A stretch of 64,000 nt of DNA from Rhodovarius crocodyli. Its GTDB lineage: Bacteria; Pseudomonadota; Alphaproteobacteria; Acetobacterales; Acetobacteraceae. The notes under the pieces are model-generated. The model was given only the letters and a program-made list of their open reading frames with translations, was not told where the DNA came from and searched no databases. The translations under genes were made by a program, and so were the position numbers. Shown here one piece after another: positions 58,516 to 64,000 of this stretch. The first letter of the stretch is position 1; the number at the start of each line of letters is the position of its first letter. The stretch spans positions 372,001-436,000 of the forward strand of contig NZ_SACL01000002.1 of NCBI RefSeq assembly GCF_004005855.1, given 5' to 3'.

Positions 58516-59468
58516 TGCTTCGCCGTTCCCTGCTGGCCACGCTGGCCATCCCCGCCGTGGCCAAGGCGCAGACCCCCTGGCCCACCAACGCCGTGCGGCT
58601 GGTGGTGCCCTATGCCGCCGGCGGCCCCACCGATGTCGCCGTGCGCATCCTGGCCGAGGCGCTGGCCGCTCCGCTCGCGGCCCGGGTGGTGGTGGAGAAC
58701 CGCACCGGTGCCGGCACCGTGGTCGGCACGGATGCGGTGGCCAAGGCGCGGGACGGGCACAGCTTCCTGGTTGCGACCGTGGCCCATGCGGTGAACCGGG
58801 CGGTGGTGGCGCAGCTGCCCTTCGACCCGGTGGCGGATTTCCGCGGCGTGGCGCTGGTCGGCACCGTGCCGCAGATCCTGCTGGTGCAGCGCGACCTGCC
58901 GGTGAATGACCTGGCGGGCCTGCTGACCCTGCTGCGGGCGGAGCCGGGCAAGCATGCCTATGGCTCGGCGGGCATCGGCAGCGCGCAGCATCTGGCGGCG
59001 GAGCTGTTCCGCACCTCCGCCCAGGTGCAGATCGAGCACATTCCCTATCGCGGCGCGGCCCCTGCCGTCACGGATCTGGTGGCAGGGAGGCTGACGCTGG
59101 TGATCGACAGCGCCGCCACGGCCTTGGCGCAGCTGCGCACGGGCCAGGTGAAGGCGCTCGCCGTGACGTCCCCCGCGCGGCTGCCCGCCCTGCCGAACGT
59201 GCCCGCCATGGCCGAACTGCTGCCGGGCTATGAGGCCTATACCTGGAACGCCGTGCTGGCACCGGCCGTCATGCCCGATGCGGCGGTGGCGCGGATGAAC
59301 GCGGCGGTAAACCAGACCCTGCGCGAGGGCCGCACCGCCGCCCGCCTGACGGAGCTCGGCATCAGCGTCACGCCCGACAGCACGCCGCCCCAGGTGGACC
59401 GTTTCGTGGCGGGTGAGATGGCGAAGTGGAGCGCGGTGCTGGCCAACGCCGGCATCCGCCCCGAATAG
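58515..59468 (+). CDS. Bug/TctC-family solute-binding protein
   Basis: Periplasmic binding protein of 317 residues. A signal peptide (MLRRSLLATLAIPAVAKAQ) is followed by WPTNAVRLVVPYAAGGPTDVAVR, the Bug signature. No TctA/TctB genes are near. It is coupled to the PhzF gene, so the two may serve one compound. Its stop abuts the stop of the convergent M81 gene with no base between. Confidence 0.93.
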   Translation: MLRRSLLATLAIPAVAKAQTPWPTNAVRLVVPYAAGGPTDVAVRILAEALAAPLAARVVVENRTGAGTVVGTDAVAKARDGHSFLVATVAHAVNRAVVAQLPFDPVADFRGVALVGTVPQILLVQRDLPVNDLAGLLTLLRAEPGKHAYGSAGIGSAQHLAAELFRTSAQVQIEHIPYRGAAPAVTDLVAGRLTLVIDSAATALAQLRTGQVKALAVTSPARLPALPNVPAMAELLPGYEAYTWNAVLAPAVMPDAAVARMNAAVNQTLREGRTAARLTELGISVTPDSTPPQVDRFVAGEMAKWSAVLANAGIRPE

Positions 59469-60944
59469 TCAGGCGATCAGCTCACCCACCGCATCCTCGT
59501 CCAGCGGCCAGATCGGGCGCTGGACGTTCTGGTAGTCGATCAGCCGGTAGTCGTCGCGCCGCAGCAGCCCGTCCGAATGGATGTGCAGCACGCCGGCCAG
59601 GATCGGGTCGTAATGCGCGCGGAAATGGTTGCTGGACTTCAGCACCAGCAATTTGCGCTGGGTGGGATCGATGCCGACATGGGTGAACAGCTCCCGCCCC
59701 AGCGCCTGGGTGCGGGCGGAATTGAGCACCACATCGATACCGCCGATGCGGATGGCGGCCAGATCCCCCAGCTCCGACTGGGTGGAGCCATAGGTCTGCG
59801 TCGCGTCGCGCGCGAGACCCGTGACCTTCACCATCGCGTCGATCGGCTGCCCCGAGGCAGGGCCGGTCTTGCCGCCGAAGCGCAGGGGGAACTCGGCGCC
59901 CAGCCCCGCCGCGAAGCAGGTGCGCACCGCCACGGGGTCATACAGCGGGCCGAGGGCCACGTTGGTCACGCCCTTCTCGATCATCCGCCGCAGGATGGTG
60001 GTGTTGTCCGATGGCCCGCCGCCGCCGGCGTTGTCCGAGGCATCGGTGACCGCGATCGGCTGGCCGGGCATGGCGAGCGCCGCGTCGATGCCCTCATCCA
60101 CGCCATGGAAGCGGGGCGTCGTCACGCCGCGCAGGGCCGCGAATTCCTGGCCCAGCAGGGTGGCCACGCGGTCGGCCGCCGCCTTGTCCCCATCGGCCAC
60201 CACCAGCAGCCGGCACCCCATTTCCGGCACATCGGCATAGGGGTAGCAATGGCCGATGGACACCGAGAGGATGCCGTCCTTCCCCTCAAAGCCGGTGGCA
60301 CGGTCCACGAAGGCGCGCATCAGCGGATGGGTGGTCGGGAAGCTGCCGATCTGCCTGCAATCAAACACCGACATCACGGGGCGCAGGCGCCCGGCCAGCG
60401 TGCCGAGGACGAAATCCAGCAGCTCATGCGCGCGCGCCACCGTGTCGGTGTGCGGGTATTCCTTGTACATCACGATGATGTCGGACAGCCCCACGCGCTT
60501 CAGCGTCAGGTGGCAATGCGGGTCCAGCTCCACGCCGATCACGCAGCCGGGGCCGACCAGCGCGCGGGCGCGTTCCAGCAGGTCGCCCTCGACATCGTCA
60601 TAGCCGAAGGCGGCCATGGCGCCGTGCATGCCCAGCAGCAGCGCATCCAGGGGCAAGGCATCCGCGATCTCACTCAGGATGGTGTCACGCATGGCTTCGT
60701 AATCGGCGCGGTTGGTGCGCCCGCCCGGGCTCGCGTGGAAACAGCTGCCCTCGACCAGGGTGAAGCCGTCCTTCGCCGCGCGGTGGCGCGCCACCCACAG
60801 CTGGGCGGTGCATTGCTTCGGCCCGTCATCCGGGTGTTCGCCCGGCCCGTACAGCACCGACTGCGCGTAGTCGTCCCGGCAGGTCGGCACCGGGGAGAAG
60901 GTGTTGGATTCCGTGCCGATCGAGGCGGTGTAGATGCGGGTCAC
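59469..60944 (-). CDS. M81-family metallopeptidase (MlrC-like)
   Basis: Protein of 491 residues in the MlrC/DUF1485 family, named for the enzyme that degrades linearised microcystin. IYTASIGTESNTFSPVP is the family start; LLLGMHGAMAAFGYDDVEGDLL and TDASDNAGGGGPSDNTTILRRM are its conserved core and likely metal site. It probably hydrolyses a small peptide or amide. It starts at GTG, three bases after the stop of the upstream binding protein gene, suggesting one transcript. Confidence 0.9.
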   Translation of the reverse strand: MTRIYTASIGTESNTFSPVPTCRDDYAQSVLYGPGEHPDDGPKQCTAQLWVARHRAAKDGFTLVEGSCFHASPGGRTNRADYEAMRDTILSEIADALPLDALLLGMHGAMAAFGYDDVEGDLLERARALVGPGCVIGVELDPHCHLTLKRVGLSDIIVMYKEYPHTDTVARAHELLDFVLGTLAGRLRPVMSVFDCRQIGSFPTTHPLMRAFVDRATGFEGKDGILSVSIGHCYPYADVPEMGCRLLVVADGDKAAADRVATLLGQEFAALRGVTTPRFHGVDEGIDAALAMPGQPIAVTDASDNAGGGGPSDNTTILRRMIEKGVTNVALGPLYDPVAVRTCFAAGLGAEFPLRFGGKTGPASGQPIDAMVKVTGLARDATQTYGSTQSELGDLAAIRIGGIDVVLNSARTQALGRELFTHVGIDPTQRKLLVLKSSNHFRAHYDPILAGVLHIHSDGLLRRDDYRLIDYQNVQRPIWPLDEDAVGELIA

Positions 60945-60947
60945 GCC

Positions 60948-62519
60948 TCAGCCCTTCCGCACATTATGGAACAGCGGGAAGCCGCCCAGGATGCCCGACA
61001 GGTTCCGGCGATAGGCCGTCTCCTCGAAATACTGGCCGAGGGGCACATAGGGGACATCGATCATCGCCTGGGCCTGCATCTCACGCGCCACGCGCTGCTC
61101 GGTGGCCAGGTCGGTAGCGGCGAACCATTCGGTGCGCAGCGCCTCCAGCCTCGGGCTGGTCGGCCAGCCGGGGTTGCTGCGCTCACCCAGGCCGCGCGTG
61201 TTCTGGTGGCTGGCGGGGTTGTAGGCCTCAAGCCCCGCGATATTGGTGAAGTAGATCGACCAGCCGCCCTGATCCACCGGGTCCTTCTTCAGGCGGCGCT
61301 GCACCACCGTGCCCCAGTCCACCGTCTGCAGATCCACGTTGAAGCCGATGCGGCGCAGCAGGTCGGCGCCCACGATGGCCAGCGCGTTCAGCTGCGGATA
61401 GTCGCCCGCGCCCATCACCACGATGCGCTCACCCTTGTAGCCGGCGGCGGCCAGGTCACGTGCCGAGCGCGCCAGGTCGCGCGGTGAGGTCACGGCCTCC
61501 ATCCCGGCATCATTGGCCAGGGGCGTGCCCGGGGTGAAGATGCCCACCTTGTCGCGCCAGTGGCTGCGGTCCTCGCCGGCGACCGCGGTCAGGAAATCCG
61601 ATTGCTCCACCGCGCGCAGCACCACCTGGCGGATGGCCGGGTTGTTGAAGGGCGCCTGCAACTGGTTGAAGCGCATGATGGGCAGGGAGCCATCCTGGTC
61701 CGTGCGGCTGAGGGCGACGTTGCGGTTGCGGCGCAGGCTGGGCAGCAGGTCGACCAGCGGCTTCTCCAGCCAGTCCACCTCGCCATTGCCGAGCGCGCCG
61801 GCGGCGGTGGCGGGGTCGGGGATGACCATCCATTCCACCCGGTCGATGAACACGCGCTTGGGGCCGGCGGTGCGGCTGGGCGTGCCCTCGGCGCGCGGCA
61901 CATAGCCGTCGAACTTGTCATAGACCAGCCGGCTGCCACCGACATATTCGCCGCGGTTGAAGCGGAAGGGGCCGCTGCCGATGATCTCGCTCACCTGGCG
62001 GTCGGCGGGGCCATTGGCCAGGCGCTCCGGCATGATGGCGGGCATATAGCTGGACGGCTTGCCGAGGGCGGCCGGCAGCAGGCCGAAGGGGCGCTTCAGG
62101 CGGAACTGCACCGTGCGGTCGTCGAGTGCCGACAGCTCATCGGTCACGGCCCGCAGTTCCTGCCCGAAGGCATCCCGCCGCCACCAGCGCTGCAGGCTGG
62201 CCACCACATCCCTGGCCAGCACCGGCGTGCCGTCATGGAACTTCAGCCCCTCGCGCAGGGTCAGTTTCCAGCGCCTGCCGTCATCTTCCATGACATGCCC
62301 CGCCACCATCTGGGGCGAGACCTCGAAGCCGTCATTGGTCCCGTACAGCGTGTCATAGACGAGGAAGGCGTGGTTGCGCGTGACATAGGCGGTGGTGAAG
62401 GTCGGATCGAGCACGCCCACATCGGCCTGCGGCACGAAGCGGACCACGCTGCCCTGCTGGGCGATGGCCGGGGCGGCGAACAGGCCGGCGCTGCCGGCCA
62501 GCAAGGAACGACGGTTCAT
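60948..62519 (-). CDS. Peptide-type ABC solute-binding protein (SBP family 5)
   Basis: Periplasmic binding protein of 523 residues. A twin-arginine-like signal ([20 protein letters not shown]) ends at residue 20. [28 protein letters not shown] and [20 protein letters not shown] are the DppA-family blocks. No permease is adjacent. The ATG overlaps the stop of the aconitase-like gene as ATGA; a longer upstream frame lies over that gene and is rejected. Confidence 0.9.
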
Positions 62520-64000
62520 AACGGGGTCTCCATCAGGCGTCGGGGATCGGTGAGGCGGCCCGTCACCGCGCTGGCGGCGACGGTGGCGGGGCTGGCGAGA
62601 AGGATCTCGGCGCTGCGGCTGCCCATGCGGCCGGGCGCGTTGCGGGAACCGGAGGAGACACACACCTCCCCATCGCCCAGCAGGCCCATGTGCAGGCCCG
62701 CGCAGGCGCCGCAGCCGGGCGGCGTCAGCACGCAGCCGGCATCGAGCAGGGTGGCGAGCGTGCCGTCCCGCAGGGCGGCGGACTGCACGGCGCGGGAGGC
62801 GGGCGTGACCAGCATGCGCACCCCCGGCGCCAGGCGGCGGCCGGCGAGAATGGCGGCGGCCTCGCGCAGGTCCTCGATGCGGCCATTGGTGCAGGTGCCG
62901 AGGAAGGCCTGGTTGATGGCGGGCGCGCCGAAATCCGCGATGGGGGCCACCCGGCCGGGCAGGGCGGCCATGGGCGACAGCGCGCCAAGATCGACCACGA
63001 CCTCCTGCATATAGGCCGCCCCGGCGTCGAGACGCGGCCAGCCATGGTCGGGCGGCACCATGGCCGCCTTGGCGCCGAGCTCGACGGCCATGTTGCACAG
63101 GGTCATGCGCTGGGCCGTGGACAGCGAGGCCACGCCCGGCCCGTGGAACTCCAGCGCGCGATAGGTGGCGCCCGCGCTGCCCATCAACCGCAGCAGCGTC
63201 AGGCAGATGTCCTTGGCGGTCACGCCGGGGTTGAGCACCCCGTCCAGCACGATGCGGATGGTCTCGGGCACCCGCAGCCAGATACGGCCGGTGGCCCAGA
63301 CATGAGCGGTCTCGGTGGCACCGAGCCCCGTGCCGAAGCAGCCGACCGCGCCCAGCGTGGTGGTGTGGCTGTCGGCGTTGAAGGCCAGCTCGCCGGGCTT
63401 CACCAGCCCCTGTTCGATGCAGATCTGGTGGGAAATGCCCTCGCCCACCTCATGCAGCCGCTCCACGCCGAGGCGTTGCAGGAAGCGCCGGCCCTCGGCA
63501 TGGGCGGTGGCGTGCTCCACCGTCTCGGCCGGGGCGAAATGGTCATAGAACACACCGAGCCGTTCCGGATGCGGCAGGCGGGTGACGCCGGCGCGATCCA
63601 GGTGGTGCATCAGCAGCGAGATGGTGTCGTCCGGGATGAAGCAGTGGTCGGGCGTCACCTCGGCCATCTCGCCCGCGCGCAGGGGGCGGCCGGCGGCGCG
63701 GGAGAGGATCTGCTCCGCCAGCGTGCCGTTGTCGCGGACAGGCGCATGCAGCGGCGCGGGGGCCGCGGCCGCCAGGCCCGCGAGCAACCCGCCGCGGGCG
63801 ATGATCGCCAGCAGCGCGGCGGGCAGGGGCGGTACGGCAAGACGCTGCCCGTCCGCCTCGATCCAGCCCTCGGCCAGGTCGGCGGTCACGGTGGCCCCGG
63901 TCTCCAGCGCAGGCAGTTCCGGGCAGGCCACGGCGGGCAGGCCGTTGTTGATGCAGTTGCGGAAGAACAGGCGGGAGAAGCCGCGCGCCACCACCAGCTT
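62516..64000 (-). CDS. Aconitase-family LeuD-LeuC fusion, 5' end beyond the window
   Basis: The reading frame is open to the window edge, so the N-terminus is missing. The first ~90 visible residues are the end of a LeuD-type swivel domain: [16 protein letters not shown] and [15 protein letters not shown]. With no stop, the LeuC domain follows: [35 protein letters not shown], then the Fe-S cysteines in [16 protein letters not shown] and [13 protein letters not shown], ending GRLTDPRRL. The small-to-large order on one chain is unusual. It is probably a hydro-lyase isomerase for isopropylmalate or a methyl-/homo-citrate-like acid. It heads an operon with a binding protein and an M81 peptidase. 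Confidence 0.85.

Noticed and set aside
1-64000. Mobile elements, prophage or CRISPR arrays
   Set aside because: No transposase, integrase or Cas motifs and no regularly spaced direct repeats were seen; the palindromic elements have no cargo gene.

Overview
The window is high-GC DNA (about 70% by eye) with dense, mostly overlapping genes. It carries a mitochondrial-type complex I NDUFS4-like subunit, many solute-binding proteins without full transporters (including two Bug/TctC proteins), LysR and AraC regulators, a membrane gluconate-dehydrogenase-type enzyme and GC-rich palindromic intergenic elements. Together these point to an alphaproteobacterium, most likely Acetobacteraceae (Roseomonas-like). 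The taxonomy is an inference from gene content. No transposase, integrase, phage gene or CRISPR array is visible, so this looks like ordinary chromosome with a large catabolic and transport complement.

Layout. 1-2657: cyanate transporter (partial binding protein, permease, ATPase) and cyanase. 2663-2794: palindromic repeat, copy 1. 2870-5179: BisC-type molybdopterin reductase. 5217-9491: ligase-associated DNA repair set (PdeM, Lhr-type helicase, MBL exonuclease), without the ligase. 9627-16457: housekeeping run (TIM-barrel isomerase, SurA, RsmA, M20 amidohydrolase, photolyase, metallophosphoesterase, NDUFS4-like protein), then tRNA-Arg(TCT) and a LysR regulator. 17545-21512: minus-strand polysaccharide cluster (GH5 cellulase lipoprotein, AlgX/AlgJ-like and AlgF-like acetylation proteins, SGNH hydrolase). 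21505-24231: zinc alcohol dehydrogenase and a peptide-type binding protein. 24234-24348: repeat, copy 2.

24356-32402: a LivK-like binding protein and a LysR regulator face an HpaB-type flavin monooxygenase and a RidA-family protein; after a clear terminator comes a complete polyamine-type ABC importer. 32443-37087: Mg P-type ATPase, 1-Cys peroxiredoxin, LLM monooxygenase. 37088-37348: a compound palindromic element. 37349-40232: lipid/envelope genes (GT4 glycosyltransferase, LpxH-like phosphoesterase, diacylglycerol kinase). 40295-45177: RraA-like protein, L,D-transpeptidase, MepK-like endopeptidase, GSCFA protein and WcbI-like protein.

45252-49132: five overlapping transporter genes, joining a ThiY/SsuA-type importer to TupB/TupC-like tungstate components without TupA. 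49236-52689: M20 peptidase, Bug protein, M28 peptidase. 52726-56572: three-subunit GMC dehydrogenase with triheme cytochrome c, facing an AraC regulator. 57688-59468: PhzF and a Bug protein. 59469-64000: M81 peptidase, peptide-type binding protein, and an aconitase-family protein that appears to be a LeuD-LeuC fusion running off the window. About twenty gene junctions overlap by 1-4 bases, so translational coupling is the dominant operon style.
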